A DNA stretch of 64,000 bases from Candidatus Thioglobus sp. (lineage in GTDB: Bacteria > Pseudomonadota > Gammaproteobacteria > PS1 > Pseudothioglobaceae). Positions within the stretch are counted from its first letter, which is position 1. Each line of letters begins with the position of its first letter. Position numbers and translations under genes: made by a program. Of this stretch, positions 33,622-45,090 are shown one piece after another. A model generated the notes under the pieces. The model ran no database searches. It was not told where the DNA came from and saw only the letters and a list, made by a program, of their open reading frames with translations. The stretch lies in NCBI GenBank assembly GCA_012959965.1, contig DUCF01000066.1, forward strand, positions 5,886-69,885, written 5' to 3'.

Positions 33622-35070
33622 CTAGAAAAGTGAAATCGCCAACACCATCCAGTAACTTGGCATAAGGCCAATCACCAAAATAAGAATGCCGTTGATAGAC
33701 AAAACAACTTTCATGTCCAATGGTGCAGACACTACAATCTCTTTATCGGCATCATCAAAATACATGGTCTTAATAATTTGCAAATAATAGTAAGCACTGA
33801 TTACCGCAAACACGACCGCGATGATTGCGAGGTAAACATAACCTGCTGATACCACTTGCTGGAGAATGAATAACTTTGAGAAGAAGCCAATAAATGGCGG
33901 CACGCCAGCCATGGAAAGCATAACAACAAGCATGATTAAGGCAAACCAAGGCGAGTGTTTGCTAAGACCTCTAAAGTCAGAAACTTGCTCGGCCTCAAAG
34001 CCTTGTTTGTTAAGGGCGATGATTGAGCCAAACGCAGCCAAACTCATCAAAATGTAGGCCAACACATAAAATGCAGCCGCACCGTAGCCTTCAATAACGC
34101 CGGTGGCGAAGCCAAGCAAAATAAAACCAATATGAGAAATTGTCGAATAAGCCAAAAGGCGCTTGATGTTGGATTGCATTAAAGCAACCAAAGAGCCAAG
34201 CGCGATGGAAAGAATCGCCAACACCATAAATAGATCCGACCAATACGCCTGCATCGCACCAAGACCATCAATCATTAAACGCACCAACATCGCTGCAGCA
34301 GCAATTTTTGGCACGGTAGATAAGAACATTGTGACCGAAGTCGGCGCGCCTTGATAAACATCCGGAACCCACATGTGAAATGGCACAGCGCCCAGCTTGA
34401 AAGCAATACCAATAACCAAGAACACTAGGCCAAAATTAAGAATAAGCACTTGTTCTGAGACTAAGGTCGCACTTGTAGCAAATGTCGCAATTTGGGCAAT
34501 ATCCAAAGCGCCAGTAATGCCGTAAATCATTGACATGCCATAGAGCAACAAGCCCGATGCAATTGCGCCCAATACAAAATACTTCAGCGCAGCTTCAACA
34601 GCTGTTGCACGATCTCTAGCGATGGCAATCAGCGTGTATAAAGATAGTGACATAATCTCAAGGCCTAGATAAATCGTCAGCAAGCTGTGAGCTGAAATCA
34701 TCACCATCATGCCGAGTATTGAAAGCAAAGCAAGGACAAAATATTCACCTTTAAACAGATTATGTACCTTGAGGTAGTGGCGAGTATAGACAAGCGCCAC
34801 CATGGCAAAGCCCATGGTAAAGATCTTAAAGGTTGAGCCCATCGTATCAAGCACAAAAGTGCCGTCGAAAATCACTTGCGATTCACCGATTAAAGTAAAG
34901 GCTAAGTAGCCAGTAACGAATAAAGTGATTTGCGTTAAATAATAAGTCAGATTTTGAAAACGCTCAGAGGTGTATAAGTCAAGTAGCAAAATCACAACAG
35001 CGGCCGACAACATAAAAACCTCTGGCAGAGCGAAACACAAGTCGGCAATATTAAATTGATAATCTATCAT
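33622..35070 (-). CDS. nuoN: NADH-quinone oxidoreductase subunit N
   Basis: One of the three antiporter-like proton-channel subunits in the membrane arm of complex I. The 482 residues form about 14 membrane segments. Conserved parts are GLEIMSLSLYTLIA with the channel glutamate, KYFVLGAIASGLLLYG, FKLGAVPFHMWVPDVYQGAPT with the central lysine, and NIKRLLAYSTISHIGF. It is the last gene of the operon, with a four-base overlap with nuoM and a terminator after it. Confidence 0.97.
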   Translation of the reverse strand: MIDYQFNIADLCFALPEVFMLSAAVVILLLDLYTSERFQNLTYYLTQITLFVTGYLAFTLIGESQVIFDGTFVLDTMGSTFKIFTMGFAMVALVYTRHYLKVHNLFKGEYFVLALLSILGMMVMISAHSLLTIYLGLEIMSLSLYTLIAIARDRATAVEAALKYFVLGAIASGLLLYGMSMIYGITGALDIAQIATFATSATLVSEQVLILNFGLVFLVIGIAFKLGAVPFHMWVPDVYQGAPTSVTMFLSTVPKIAAAAMLVRLMIDGLGAMQAYWSDLFMVLAILSIALGSLVALMQSNIKRLLAYSTISHIGFILLGFATGVIEGYGAAAFYVLAYILMSLAAFGSIIALNKQGFEAEQVSDFRGLSKHSPWFALIMLVVMLSMAGVPPFIGFFSKLFILQQVVSAGYVYLAIIAVVFAVISAYYYLQIIKTMYFDDADKEIVVSAPLDMKVVLSINGILILVIGLMPSYWMVLAISLF

Positions 35071-36611
35071 AATGTTACCGGTAGTTTGGTTGTGAGCGCC
35101 TGCTCAAGAAGGTTAACAACGGATGCGTGCATCACTTCAACCACCGGTTGCGGATAAACACCCATGACAATAACAGCCACAGCAAGTATTGCCAAGATAA
35201 AGAACTCTCTGTTGTTAATATCACTCAACGTGCTGACAGCTGAATTCGTCACCGGACCCCAGAATACACGCTTCACCATCCACAGCGTGTAAGCTGCACC
35301 GATGATAAGCGTTGTTGCTGCAAGGAAGGCGTACCAGAAGTTTGCTTGAAGCGCACTAAGGATAACCATGAACTCACCAACAAAGCCAGACGTTCCTGGA
35401 AGACCAGCATTTGCCATCGCAAATAACACGGCAAAACCGGTGAATTTAGGCATGGAGTTAATGACGCCACCATAGGTTGAAATGTCTCTTGAGTGCAAGC
35501 GGTCATAAAGCACACCAACCACCAAGAACATCGCGGCAGAAATAAAGCCGTGGGAAATCATTTGTATCATCGCACCTTCAAGGCCGAGATAAACACCTTC
35601 GAGACTGCCAATAATATTGCCGTCGGTACCCATTTCCACGATTGAGAATAAAGAAAACACACCCAAAGTCACAAAACCCATGTGGGAAATTGATGAATAA
35701 GCAATGAGCTTCTTCATGTCTTTTTGCACAAGGGCGACAAAGCCAATGTAGACAATTGCAATAAGGGAAAGTACGATCACAACAGTTGCAAACTCTGACG
35801 AAGCATCTGGCGTAATTGGTAATGAGAAACGGAAGAAGCCGTAACCACCCATCTTCAACATGATGGCTGCTAGAATAACCGAGCCTCCTGTTGGTGCTTG
35901 TACGTGTGCGTCGGGCAACCAAGTGTGCACTGGGAACATTGGCACTTTCACCGCAAAGGCGAGGAAAAACGCCCAGAAAATCCAGCTTTGCTCGGTGAGC
36001 GTTAACGGTAAATCATTAAGCACTGCAAGTGAGAATGAGGCGCCATCCCCTTGAATGGTGTACATGTAGATCAAAGACACCAGTAGGAATACTGAGCCAA
36101 GGAATGTGTAGAGGAAGAACTTAACCGCCGCATAAACGCGATTTTGACCACCCCAAATACCGATAATAAGCAGCATCGGAATGAGCGAGGCCTCCCAGAA
36201 TACGTAGAATAGAATCGCATCCATTGACGAGAATACGCCGATGATGACACCCTCCATCATTAAAAAGGCTGCCATGTAGTCGGCAGGTCTGTTTTGAATT
36301 ACTTCCCAGCCAGCAACAATCACTAGGATAGTCGAGAATGTCGTAAGGATAATCAAAGGCATCGAAATGCCATCAATACCAATGTGGTAGCGAATATTAA
36401 ATTGCTCAATCCAAGGCAAATCTAGGACAAATTGCATATCAGAAGTTGAGGTATCAAAGCCTGTCCAAAGAGTTAGTGATAGTGCGAACACCGCAACAGC
36501 TATCGCAACAGCTACCCATTTCGCAATATCGCTACGCTTATTGCCAATGGCTATAACCAAGCCGCCGCCTAATACTGGCAGCCAAATCAATATATTAAGT
36601 AACGAGTCCAT
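35067..36611 (-). CDS. nuoM: NADH-quinone oxidoreductase subunit M
   Basis: The second antiporter-like subunit of the complex I membrane arm. The 514 residues show the family marks FYVFWEASLIPMLLIIGIWG with the channel glutamate, VKFFLYTFLGSVFLL, AVKVPMFPVHTWLPDAHVQAP and KLIAYSSISHMGFVTLG, and the C-terminal GLPGTSGFVGEFM. Normal length. It starts one base after the nuoL stop and overlaps nuoN, so all three channel genes are coupled. Confidence 0.98.
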   Translation of the reverse strand: MDSLLNILIWLPVLGGGLVIAIGNKRSDIAKWVAVAIAVAVFALSLTLWTGFDTSTSDMQFVLDLPWIEQFNIRYHIGIDGISMPLIILTTFSTILVIVAGWEVIQNRPADYMAAFLMMEGVIIGVFSSMDAILFYVFWEASLIPMLLIIGIWGGQNRVYAAVKFFLYTFLGSVFLLVSLIYMYTIQGDGASFSLAVLNDLPLTLTEQSWIFWAFFLAFAVKVPMFPVHTWLPDAHVQAPTGGSVILAAIMLKMGGYGFFRFSLPITPDASSEFATVVIVLSLIAIVYIGFVALVQKDMKKLIAYSSISHMGFVTLGVFSLFSIVEMGTDGNIIGSLEGVYLGLEGAMIQMISHGFISAAMFLVVGVLYDRLHSRDISTYGGVINSMPKFTGFAVLFAMANAGLPGTSGFVGEFMVILSALQANFWYAFLAATTLIIGAAYTLWMVKRVFWGPVTNSAVSTLSDINNREFFILAILAVAVIVMGVYPQPVVEVMHASVVNLLEQALTTKLPVTL

Positions 36612-36612
36612 A

Positions 36613-38586
36613 CTATGATCCTAAGCGAATTAGTGGGTTATCGCCTGAGACAAGCACCCAAGTTAAAACAAGCATTAAGCCAATAATCATAAAGAAGGCG
36701 TAATGATATAAATAGCCCGTTTGTACCGGTCGGATAACCGAGCCAACAAAGCGTGCGAATCTGGCAGAGCCGTTAACCACGAATTGATCGATGATTGCCA
36801 TATCTGAAATACGCCACAACAAATCACCTAATTTTCTCGAGCCACGAACAAAAACAATCTCGTTAAAACGGTCAAAACCGTAAAGTGATTCTAAGACGTA
36901 ATTTGTGCGACGGAAGCGCTTTTGAATAGCATCTGCCCACTGCGTGCGATAAAGCGAGAACAGCCAAGCAGTACCAATACCACCGACCATCATCCAGAAT
37001 GGTAATGTCATCACAGAATGGGTAATTAAAGCAAAAGCCGAATGGAAGTGTTCTTTGAGTGCCGCAACAGCGCCGTGCGTTTCTGAGTTAATTGTAATTG
37101 CATTGTCCAGCCAACCGGTAAAGAGCATTGGCTCAATAGTAAAGTAACCGATAACGGCTGACGGTATCGCCAACATAATCAATGGTGCGGTAATCGATGA
37201 AGTGGTTTCATGTAGGTGCTCTTCTGTGTGACGATCAACGCGCGACTTGCCGTGGAAGACCAAAAAGAACATGCGGAATGAATACAAAGCGGTAATAAAT
37301 ACACCAGCAACAACCGCGTAATAAACCCATTCTGCAAACGGTAAATTGGAGAAATGAACCGCCTCGATAATCATGTCTTTCGAGAAAAAGCCGGCAAAGC
37401 CTGGGAAGCCAATCAATGCCAGTGTGCCCACCAAAGAAGTAATATAAGTAATCGGCATTTTCTTGCGCAAACCACCCATCTTGCGAATGTCTTGCTCGTG
37501 ATGCATAGCGACAATCACCGAGCCTGCTGCAAGGAATAATAAAGCTTTAAAGAAGGCGTGTGTCATCAGGTGGAAAATAGCCACTGAGTAAGCGCTAACA
37601 CCGAGAGCAACAGTCATATAACCCAGTTGAGATAATGTTGAATAAGCAACAACACGCTTAATGTCGTTCTGCACAATACCAAGTAAACCCATGAATAAAG
37701 CGGTAATCGCACCAATGACCATAACCACAGTCAAAGCAACATCACTGAGCTCGAAAATAGGCGACATGCGAGAGACCATAAAGATGCCGGCCGTTACCAT
37801 TGTCGCTGCGTGAATCAACGCTGAAATCGGCGTTGGACCCTCCATAGAACCCGGTAGCCACACGTGAAGTGGCACTTGCGCTGATTTACCCATTGCGCCA
37901 ACAAATAGCAATAAGCAAATTACAGTAATCACCGACATGTCGCCAAAGATTGTTTGACCATTAACTTGGTCGGCCAAAGCAAATGTTTCAGCGTAGTCCA
38001 GTGTACCGAAAAATGCCAATAACAACGCAATGCCAAGAAGGAAGCCAAAGTCACCGACGCGGTTTACCAAGAAAGCTTTAAGGTTGGCCTCAACCGCGGA
38101 TTCTTTGCCGTGCCAGAAGCCGATCAATAAGTAAGATACTAAACCCACCGCTTCCCAGCCGAAGAATAACTGCATAAAGTTGTTTGACATTACCAACATA
38201 AACATCGCAAAGGTAAACAGCGAGATATAGCTGAAAAACTTGGTGTAACCATCGTCATCAACCATATAGCCAATGGTGTAAATGTGCACCATCAACGAGA
38301 CAAATGAGACAATAACCAGCATCACCGAGGTTAGATTATCAACCAAGAAGCCAACGCTAATGTTCAGACTACCAATTTGCATCCAGGTATAGAGATTTTC
38401 ATTAAAGACATCGCCACCTTCAAGCACATGGTGATTAAAAACATACAACGCTAAAACAGTCGAAACAGCAACACCTAAAATGGTAATCGTATGCGATAGT
38501 GTGCGACCCAAGCGATTACCTGCAAGACCAACAATGAGTGAACCAATAAGGGGTGATAAGGCAAGTGTTAAATAAATATTTTCCAT
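36613..38586 (-). CDS. nuoL: NADH-quinone oxidoreductase subunit L
   Basis: The distal antiporter-like subunit, whose long lateral C-terminal helix ties the channels together. At 657 residues it has the expected full length. Marks are FFGWEAVGLVSYLLIGFWHG, AFLVNRVGDFGFLLGI, AQVPLHVWLPGSMEGPTPIS with the channel residues, DIKRVVAYSTLSQLGYM, and GFPGFAGFFSKDMI. The C-terminal part (from about residue 540) is the lateral helix and final membrane anchor. The gene is 9 bases after nuoK. Confidence 0.98.
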   Translation of the reverse strand: MENIYLTLALSPLIGSLIVGLAGNRLGRTLSHTITILGVAVSTVLALYVFNHHVLEGGDVFNENLYTWMQIGSLNISVGFLVDNLTSVMLVIVSFVSLMVHIYTIGYMVDDDGYTKFFSYISLFTFAMFMLVMSNNFMQLFFGWEAVGLVSYLLIGFWHGKESAVEANLKAFLVNRVGDFGFLLGIALLLAFFGTLDYAETFALADQVNGQTIFGDMSVITVICLLLFVGAMGKSAQVPLHVWLPGSMEGPTPISALIHAATMVTAGIFMVSRMSPIFELSDVALTVVMVIGAITALFMGLLGIVQNDIKRVVAYSTLSQLGYMTVALGVSAYSVAIFHLMTHAFFKALLFLAAGSVIVAMHHEQDIRKMGGLRKKMPITYITSLVGTLALIGFPGFAGFFSKDMIIEAVHFSNLPFAEWVYYAVVAGVFITALYSFRMFFLVFHGKSRVDRHTEEHLHETTSSITAPLIMLAIPSAVIGYFTIEPMLFTGWLDNAITINSETHGAVAALKEHFHSAFALITHSVMTLPFWMMVGGIGTAWLFSLYRTQWADAIQKRFRRTNYVLESLYGFDRFNEIVFVRGSRKLGDLLWRISDMAIIDQFVVNGSARFARFVGSVIRPVQTGYLYHYAFFMIIGLMLVLTWVLVSGDNPLIRLGS

Positions 38587-38595
38587 AAACTTCGT

Positions 38596-38901
38596 TTAAC
38601 CCTTCAAACTGTTGGTGACGTCAACATCAATCGAGCCACGATTTCTATACATTAGCGTTAGAATCGCCAAGCCGATAGCCACTTCCGCTGCAGCAACTGT
38701 CAAAATAAAGAAGACAAAAATTTGCCCCGCAACATCACCACTGTAATAAGAGAACGCGATGAAATTAGTATTAACCGCTGCCAAAATTAACTCAACACAC
38801 ATCAACAACATGATGATGTTGGTTCTGTTGATGAATATTCCCGCTAGGCCAATACAAAAAACGATGGCACTTAAAATAAGGTAGTCCGATAGAGCAATCA
38901 T
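38596..38901 (-). CDS. nuoK: NADH-quinone oxidoreductase subunit K
   Basis: A small three-helix subunit of the membrane arm (101 residues, normal length). It carries the two conserved buried glutamates used in proton transfer, in [16 protein letters not shown] and [14 protein letters not shown]. The start overlaps the nuoJ stop by four bases. Confidence 0.97.
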   Translation of the reverse strand: MIALSDYLILSAIVFCIGLAGIFINRTNIIMLLMCVELILAAVNTNFIAFSYYSGDVAGQIFVFFILTVAAAEVAIGLAILTLMYRNRGSIDVDVTNSLKG

Positions 38902-39512
38902 TTTGACTCCTTACGTTTGCCAGAGGGAATAGAGACAATGCGCATTCTGTCTTTTGCTTGCACGTTCACTTGTTCTGAAACATCTTGCTTTTTGCTTCTA
39001 GAGCCCTTGCGGTGAACCAGTGTAATGGCGGCAATAATCGCAATCAATAGCAACACTGCAGCCAACTCGAATGGGTATACGTAAGCGGTGTATAGCACAT
39101 TGGCAAGTTCTGTAATATTGCTGTAATCAGCAGCGTGTCTAGCTGGTTCGGCCACAACGTCAAGACCAAACTGGCCAGCACTAAGAACCAATGCCATTTG
39201 TGCAATAACGATCGCAGCAACAACAATGCCGAGTGGCAAGTATTTGGTGAATTTTGCACGTAGGGTGGATTGATCAACGTCAAGCATTTTGATGACAAAC
39301 AAGAACAACACCATCACTGCGCCAACGTAGACCAAAATCAACGTCACCGCCAAAAATTCAGCTTCTAGCAACAACCAAATACTGGCTGCACTGAAAAACG
39401 ACAATATTAATAGCATTGCCGCCTTCATTGTGTTTCTTGACGTTACCATCAACGCAGCACTTGCTACAAAGCAGAAGCCAAACACATAAAATAGTACTGA
39501 TGTAAATTCCAT
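38898..39512 (-). CDS. nuoJ: NADH-quinone oxidoreductase subunit J
   Basis: A membrane-arm subunit with five hydrophobic segments, including the conserved tyrosine helix [20 protein letters not shown] whose pi-bulge turns during the catalytic cycle. At 204 residues it carries a basic C-terminal tail (from [10 protein letters not shown]) of about 35 residues that lies on the cytoplasmic side. It lies nine bases after nuoI and overlaps nuoK. Confidence 0.96.
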   Translation of the reverse strand: MEFTSVLFYVFGFCFVASAALMVTSRNTMKAAMLLILSFFSAASIWLLLEAEFLAVTLILVYVGAVMVLFLFVIKMLDVDQSTLRAKFTKYLPLGIVVAAIVIAQMALVLSAGQFGLDVVAEPARHAADYSNITELANVLYTAYVYPFELAAVLLLIAIIAAITLVHRKGSRSKKQDVSEQVNVQAKDRMRIVSIPSGKRKESK

Positions 39513-39520
39513 AACTCAAA

Positions 39521-40012
39521 TTACCTGTATTTAGAATCTTCAAGACGAGCTTTGCTAATCGCCTTCTCGTTCTCATCGCCAATCGCTAACAAGCCTTTCT
39601 TGTCGATAATACTGCTCTCTCTTGATTCGAATGCATAATCAAAAATATGCGTTTCAACAATGGCATCGACTGGACAAGCCTCTTCACAAAAACCACAAAA
39701 AATGCACTTGAATAAATCAATATCGTATTGTGTTGTGCGGCGCGTGCCATCGTCTCTCATTTCCGATTCGATGGTTATTGCATTAGCCGGACAAACTGCT
39801 TCACAAAGCTTGCAAGCAATACAGCGCTCTTCGCCGTTTGGATAACGACGCAGGGCGTGAAGCCCTCTAAATCTTGGTGAAATTGGCGTTCTCTCTTCAG
39901 GGAACTGCACCGTAATTTTGTCTGCAACAAGCTGTTTGGCAGTAATTTTCATGCCAGCACGGATATCGCCTAATCCAAAGTCTTTAACAAGTTTTTTTAC
40001 TTTTTTAATCAT
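39521..40012 (-). CDS. nuoI: NADH-quinone oxidoreductase subunit I
   Basis: A peripheral-arm subunit carrying the two [4Fe-4S] clusters N6a and N6b that pass electrons toward N2. Both ferredoxin motifs are complete: [16 protein letters not shown] and [16 protein letters not shown]. The segment [31 protein letters not shown] is the family's quinone-side lead-in. The 163 residues are the usual size. Confidence 0.98.
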   Translation of the reverse strand: MIKKVKKLVKDFGLGDIRAGMKITAKQLVADKITVQFPEERTPISPRFRGLHALRRYPNGEERCIACKLCEAVCPANAITIESEMRDDGTRRTTQYDIDLFKCIFCGFCEEACPVDAIVETHIFDYAFESRESSIIDKKGLLAIGDENEKAISKARLEDSKYR

Positions 40013-40032
40013 AAAATTTCCTTTCTAGATTT

Positions 40033-41100
40033 CTAGAACCAAGGGCCAATTTCAAGCTGTGTCATCAATCCCACAACAAAAATCCAGATAATGGTTAGCG
40101 GTAAAAACACCTTCCAGCATAAGCGCATAATTTGGTCGTAACGGTATCTTGGGAATGTCGCCCTAATCCACAAATACAAGAATAGAAAGAAACTCATTTT
40201 TACCAATAACCAGACAAGATCCGGCACAAAAGTAAACCAAGCCTCTAAGTATGGCACGCCTTCAAACGGCGAATGCCAGCCACCGAAAAACATCAATACA
40301 GCAAGGGCTGCCATCATAATCATATTGATGTATTCAGCCATAAAGAATAAGGCAAAACACATGCCTGAATATTCAACATGGGTACCACCAACAATTTCGG
40401 ACTCGCCTTCAACCACGTCAAATGGGGCACGGTTAGTTTCACATAGTGCTGAAATCCAAAAGACAATCATCATTGGGAATAACGGAATCCAATACCAATT
40501 CCAAATGCCGCCCGCTTGGTCTGCAACAATTGTATTCAAATTAACAGAGCCAGCAATCATCACTACCGTGACAACAACAAACCCAATAACAATTTCATAC
40601 GACACCAACATTGAAGCACTGCGAAGTGCGCCCAATAGTGGGTATTTTGAGTTCGATGCCCAACCTGCCAAAATGATGCCGTAAACACCTACAGAACCAA
40701 TCGCCAAGACATAAAGTAAACTCACGTCCAAATCGGTAATGTAGAAACCTTCACCCATCGGGATCACTGCCCAAATAGCAACGGCTGGCACAAAAGCTAA
40801 GATTGGCGCAAGCAGAAATAAATAGATGTTGGCTTTTGATGGGAAAATAATTTCCTTAAACATCATCTTGAAAACGTCAGCAAAGGGCTGCAATAAGCCA
40901 AGTGGCCCAACACGGTTTGGACCGATACGAAGCTGCATATAACCAATGACTTTACGCTCAGCATAAGTCATGTAAGCCATCATAATGATGAGCGGTAAAA
41001 TTAAGGCGACACCCTTAATAAGGATAATAACAACATCGGCTAAGCCGCCGTCAAACCACGGTATCAGCGTATGAATAAGATCTACAAACGATTGCCACAT
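40033..41100 (-). CDS. nuoH: NADH-quinone oxidoreductase subunit H
   Basis: The membrane subunit that forms the heel and much of the quinone chamber. The 355 residues have about eight helices. Conserved stretches include [59 protein letters not shown] and the C-terminal [20 protein letters not shown]. The start MWQSFVDLI is 16 bases from the nuoG stop. Confidence 0.98.
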   Translation of the reverse strand: MWQSFVDLIHTLIPWFDGGLADVVIILIKGVALILPLIIMMAYMTYAERKVIGYMQLRIGPNRVGPLGLLQPFADVFKMMFKEIIFPSKANIYLFLLAPILAFVPAVAIWAVIPMGEGFYITDLDVSLLYVLAIGSVGVYGIILAGWASNSKYPLLGALRSASMLVSYEIVIGFVVVTVVMIAGSVNLNTIVADQAGGIWNWYWIPLFPMMIVFWISALCETNRAPFDVVEGESEIVGGTHVEYSGMCFALFFMAEYINMIMMAALAVLMFFGGWHSPFEGVPYLEAWFTFVPDLVWLLVKMSFFLFLYLWIRATFPRYRYDQIMRLCWKVFLPLTIIWIFVVGLMTQLEIGPWF

Positions 41101-41115
41101 AATAAAGTCTCGCCC

Positions 41116-43344
41116 CTATCGCTGTCTTGCTTGGTTTGTGTGAACAAACACACAACCTTCAGCAACGGTTTCGTTAATATTGACAGGTACACCTTTATAA
41201 CAATCGCCCTGTGATAATTCAAGTATTTTCGCGGTCGCCGCACTAACAACCGCCTCGCTTATTTGACCTATTTGAGTTTGTTGTAAGGACTGCGCATGTC
41301 TAGTTAATACGTCCGAAGCATAAGGTGTGTATTGCCAAACGGTAGCGATATTCGGCACCTCCATGGCAATAATATCAACTTCACTGGTTGCTACATTTGG
41401 GCTTAGTGACAACGCATCATCCGCCACTTGTGGCGAATCCGTATAATCAAAACCTGGCAACTCCAATAAATCAGCCAATACTTTAAGCACTTTCCAGCCC
41501 GGCTTGGAATCGCCCGCAGCCTTTACTGAAGCACCATAAGATTGTGCCACATTTTCGATATTGATGTGCGTTCCAGAAGTCTCGTAGAAACTTGCCAGCG
41601 GTAAAATGACATCGGCGAAACCTAATACCGACTCATCCTCAAAACTATTAATTGCAACAACAAAAGCGTCATCTCGACTCAAATCTTCAATGGCAGCAGT
41701 TGAATCCACACAATCATATGTAGGATAAACATCCAGCAAAACAAAAGTATTCAAATTTGCAGTAAACATTTGTGCTGCATTCAAACCGCCGTTTGGTTTA
41801 AAGCTGACTTTTTCTGCAGCAAGCGTATTGCCCGTAGCACTTGCATTCAGTGTTTTAGAGTTTGATGCTTTAGCAATTTGCGTAACAAGTTTGGCCACTT
41901 GATCCGCACAAGGATTGCTGTTGACTTGTTCGCCCAATACCACAACCGCATTTTCTGCAGCCGATAAAGTGCTGGCAATATCAATCTGTGCTTGATCAAC
42001 TTTCGTATCTTTTAAATAATCTGGCAGCGCAAGAGAGTTAGCCTCTAGCAAGGCCTTTAATACACCCGAAAGTGTGGCAAGCGTATTTTGTGGTGCGCTT
42101 AATACGCTGTTGGCAACTCGATAATTAAAATCAAATGTCAACGAATTGACAGTTGAAACCTTGGCGCCATTTAATGTTGCTTTTCTAATACGATGATTAA
42201 TCATCGGTTGCTCTAAGCGCAAGTATGAGTTAACAATCAACGCATGATCGATAGCCTCTAATTCTGCTAAAGAGATAGTGGTCTCTAGCGCACTTGTACT
42301 ACTTGGATTGGCAACATCCAAACGAGTGTCTAAGTTTTCAGAACCTAGGCCACGTGTTAGTTTTTGCAATAAATACAACTCTTCCAATGTTGCATTCTTT
42401 GAAGCCAAAGCGCCAAACGCCTCAGCAGAATTCTTTTTAATGCCGCTCGTTGCCGCTTCAAGTGCAGCTTCCCAAGAGACCTCTTGCCATTCGCCTTTGA
42501 CCTTAATTTTAGGTGTTAAAGCGCGATTTTCATTTGTAAGGCCTTCGTATGAAAAGCGATCTCTGTCTGAAATCCAAGTTTCATTGACGCTCTCGTTGTC
42601 TCTTGCAACAACACGCTTAACTTTGCCTTTATGTGTTTGTGTGAAAATGTTGGAGCCGACTAGATCGTGGCGTGCAACACTCTCAACAGAGTTCATTTGC
42701 CAAGAGCGAACTTCGTAACGGAACGGCTTTGAAGTCAATGCGCCCACTGGACAAACATCGATCATGTTGCCTGAAAGCTCTGATTGAATACCTTCGCTTA
42801 AGAAAGGTTCAATTTTCAGCTCTTCACCTCGTCCCGTTGCGCCCATTTCAACAATACCTGCCACTTCTGCGCCAAAACGTACACAACGTGTGCAGTGAAT
42901 GCAGCGTGTCATATCGGTTTGAATTAATGCGCCAATACCTTTATCGGCAACAATGCGCTTGCCTTCATTAAACTTGGAAACGTCTGAGCCGTATTCCATA
43001 GCTACATCTTGCAATTCACACTCGCCACCTTGATCACAAATTGGGCAATCCAATGGGTGGTTAATGAGCAAAAACTCCATTACCGCTTTTTGCGATGCCT
43101 TGGCTTTTTCATTATTTGTATGGACTCTCATACCCGCCGACGCTGGCGTCGAACAAGCCGGTTGTGGCTTCGGATTGCCCTCAACATCAACAAGGCACAT
43201 ACGGCAATTAGCCGCTACCGATAATTTCTTGTGGTAACAAAAACGGGGAATATCAATACCTTCTCTATCGGCAATCGAAATAATCGACTCACCCGAGTGA
43301 CCATGAACGACACTGCCGTCAATTTCGATTTCAATATCAACCAT
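41116..43344 (-). CDS. nuoG: NADH-quinone oxidoreductase subunit G
   Basis: The largest peripheral subunit, carrying three clusters. Visible ligands: the [2Fe-2S] N1b cysteines in [20 protein letters not shown] and ACSTP; the N5 site His/Cys in [18 protein letters not shown]; and N4 in [14 protein letters not shown] with CPVGALT. The rest is a degenerate molybdopterin-oxidoreductase domain. At 742 residues it is shorter than the E. coli form and I see no N7 cluster motif (four extra cysteines) after CPVGALT. The start overlaps nuoF by eight bases. Confidence 0.97.
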   Translation of the reverse strand: MVDIEIEIDGSVVHGHSGESIISIADREGIDIPRFCYHKKLSVAANCRMCLVDVEGNPKPQPACSTPASAGMRVHTNNEKAKASQKAVMEFLLINHPLDCPICDQGGECELQDVAMEYGSDVSKFNEGKRIVADKGIGALIQTDMTRCIHCTRCVRFGAEVAGIVEMGATGRGEELKIEPFLSEGIQSELSGNMIDVCPVGALTSKPFRYEVRSWQMNSVESVARHDLVGSNIFTQTHKGKVKRVVARDNESVNETWISDRDRFSYEGLTNENRALTPKIKVKGEWQEVSWEAALEAATSGIKKNSAEAFGALASKNATLEELYLLQKLTRGLGSENLDTRLDVANPSSTSALETTISLAELEAIDHALIVNSYLRLEQPMINHRIRKATLNGAKVSTVNSLTFDFNYRVANSVLSAPQNTLATLSGVLKALLEANSLALPDYLKDTKVDQAQIDIASTLSAAENAVVVLGEQVNSNPCADQVAKLVTQIAKASNSKTLNASATGNTLAAEKVSFKPNGGLNAAQMFTANLNTFVLLDVYPTYDCVDSTAAIEDLSRDDAFVVAINSFEDESVLGFADVILPLASFYETSGTHINIENVAQSYGASVKAAGDSKPGWKVLKVLADLLELPGFDYTDSPQVADDALSLSPNVATSEVDIIAMEVPNIATVWQYTPYASDVLTRHAQSLQQTQIGQISEAVVSAATAKILELSQGDCYKGVPVNINETVAEGCVFVHTNQARQR

Positions 43345-44620
43345 CGCTGTTTACCTTAGTTACCATACTCTTGCCGTGTTTAATGTAATACTCAAACTCG
43401 TCTCTAAAATGTCTAATAAAGCTCTCTACAGGCATTGCTGCTGCATCGCCTAATGCACAAATCGTATTGCCCATAATTTTGTCTTGAACGCTCGTCAATA
43501 AATCCAAGTCTTGCATTTTTCCTTGGCCATCCATGATGCGCTTTAATACGCGATACATCCAACCGGTGCCCTCTCTACAGGGTGTGCATTGACCACAAGA
43601 TTCATCATAATAAAAATGCGCCAAACGCGTTAAGGCTGCTACCATACACGTTGTGTCGTCCATAACAATCACCGAGCCTGCGCCGAGCATGGAGCCGACT
43701 TGCTCAATGGAGTCATAATCCATTGTCATTTTCATCGCATCCTCTGCCGGAAGTACTGGCGTCGAAGAGCCGCCTGGAATAACTGCTTTTAATGTTCTGC
43801 CTTCTCGAAGACCACCTGCCATTTCCAATAACTCAGAAAATGGAGTGCCCATTGGAATCTCGAAATTTGCTGGCTTGGTTACATGACCCGTCACCGAGAA
43901 TAATTTACAGCCACCAGAGTTTGGCACCCCTAAATCGGCGAACCATTGACCGCCGCGCGCCAAAATATCCGGCACAGAAGCAAAACTTTCAGTGTTGTTG
44001 ATCGTTGTTGGCATACCGTAAAGTCCAACATTGGCTGGAAACGGCGGCTTAAATCTTGGTTGGCCTTTTTTGCCCTCGAGCGACTCAAGCAATGCCGTCT
44101 CTTCACCGCAAATGTAGGCGCCCGCTCCCAAATGAGTATGCAAGTCAAAGTTGACTTCGCTATCGCCAATGTCGCACCCTAAAAGTCCGGCATCGTAAGC
44201 CTCTTTTAAAGCCTCTTCAAAACGATAGTATGGCTCCATGAACTCGCCACGAATGTAATTGTAGCCCACGGTAGCACCCATCACATAACCGGCAATCGCC
44301 ATGCCTTCAATCACTGAATGCGGATTGAATCTTAGAATATCTCTGTCTTTACAAGTGCCTGGCTCGCCTTCGTCTGAATTACAAACAACGTACTTTTGTC
44401 CGTCTTGGTTGCGAGGCATAAAGCTCCACTTAAGACCCGTTGGGAATCCAGCACCACCGCGCCCTCTTAGGCCGGACGTTTTTAATTCACCCAAAATCGC
44501 CTCTGGCGATAACTCACCATGAAGAATTTTGCGCCAAACACTATAACCACCCGTCGCTTCGTAAGTCGCTAAACTTGATGGGTTTTCTTTATCTATGTTT
44601 TTGAAACAGACTTCGTTCAC
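43337..44620 (-). CDS. nuoF: NADH-quinone oxidoreductase subunit F
   Basis: The NADH-oxidising subunit that binds FMN and cluster N3. The FMN/NADH site reads [17 protein letters not shown] and [15 protein letters not shown]; the N3 [4Fe-4S] ligands are [12 protein letters not shown] and the later GNTICALGD. At 427 residues it has the normal length. Overlaps nuoE and nuoG by a few bases on each side. Confidence 0.98.
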   Translation of the reverse strand: MNEVCFKNIDKENPSSLATYEATGGYSVWRKILHGELSPEAILGELKTSGLRGRGGAGFPTGLKWSFMPRNQDGQKYVVCNSDEGEPGTCKDRDILRFNPHSVIEGMAIAGYVMGATVGYNYIRGEFMEPYYRFEEALKEAYDAGLLGCDIGDSEVNFDLHTHLGAGAYICGEETALLESLEGKKGQPRFKPPFPANVGLYGMPTTINNTESFASVPDILARGGQWFADLGVPNSGGCKLFSVTGHVTKPANFEIPMGTPFSELLEMAGGLREGRTLKAVIPGGSSTPVLPAEDAMKMTMDYDSIEQVGSMLGAGSVIVMDDTTCMVAALTRLAHFYYDESCGQCTPCREGTGWMYRVLKRIMDGQGKMQDLDLLTSVQDKIMGNTICALGDAAAMPVESFIRHFRDEFEYYIKHGKSMVTKVNSDG

Positions 44621-45090
44621 TTTAAACCATCCAAAATCTCATCAATTTTTTGCTGTGTTAGGTTTTCATAATACCGGTCACCAATTTGAAACATCGGTGC
44701 ACCAACACATGCGCCCAAGCACTCAACTTTCTTAACGCTAACCAAACCATCTTCACTTACCTCTCCTATTTTCACGCCTGTTTTTGTCTCTAAATACGAG
44801 ATCAAATCATCAGCACCATTGAGCATGCATGAAATATTGTGGCAAAAACGAATAACGTGCTTGCCTACGGGTTTGTGATTGTAATTTTCGTAAAAAGTGG
44901 CCACTTCGTATGCACTGATGACAGGCATTTCTAAGTAATCGGCGACTGCTTGGATTGACTCACTGGTTAGACTGCCGTCATTTTCAGCTTGGACAATTTT
45001 CAAAGCCTCCATCACCGCCGAGCTTTGGCAGCCAGCAGGGTACTTAGCCACCCAAGTGTCAATTTGTTGTTTTGCTTTATCCGAAATCAT
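44617..45090 (-). CDS. nuoE: NADH-quinone oxidoreductase subunit E
   Basis: A thioredoxin-like subunit holding the [2Fe-2S] cluster N1a beside NuoF. The four ligands are in [12 protein letters not shown] (two cysteines) and [16 protein letters not shown] (two). The 157 residues are typical. A helical N-terminus (RYPAGCQS-like [16 protein letters not shown]) and [13 protein letters not shown] are further marks. Confidence 0.97.
   Translation of the reverse strand: MISDKAKQQIDTWVAKYPAGCQSSAVMEALKIVQAENDGSLTSESIQAVADYLEMPVISAYEVATFYENYNHKPVGKHVIRFCHNISCMLNGADDLISYLETKTGVKIGEVSEDGLVSVKKVECLGACVGAPMFQIGDRYYENLTQQKIDEILDGLK

Noticed and set aside
43337-44620. Antisense frames opposite nuoF and other nuo genes
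   Set aside because: Each is a shadow of a conserved gene and has no family resemblance.
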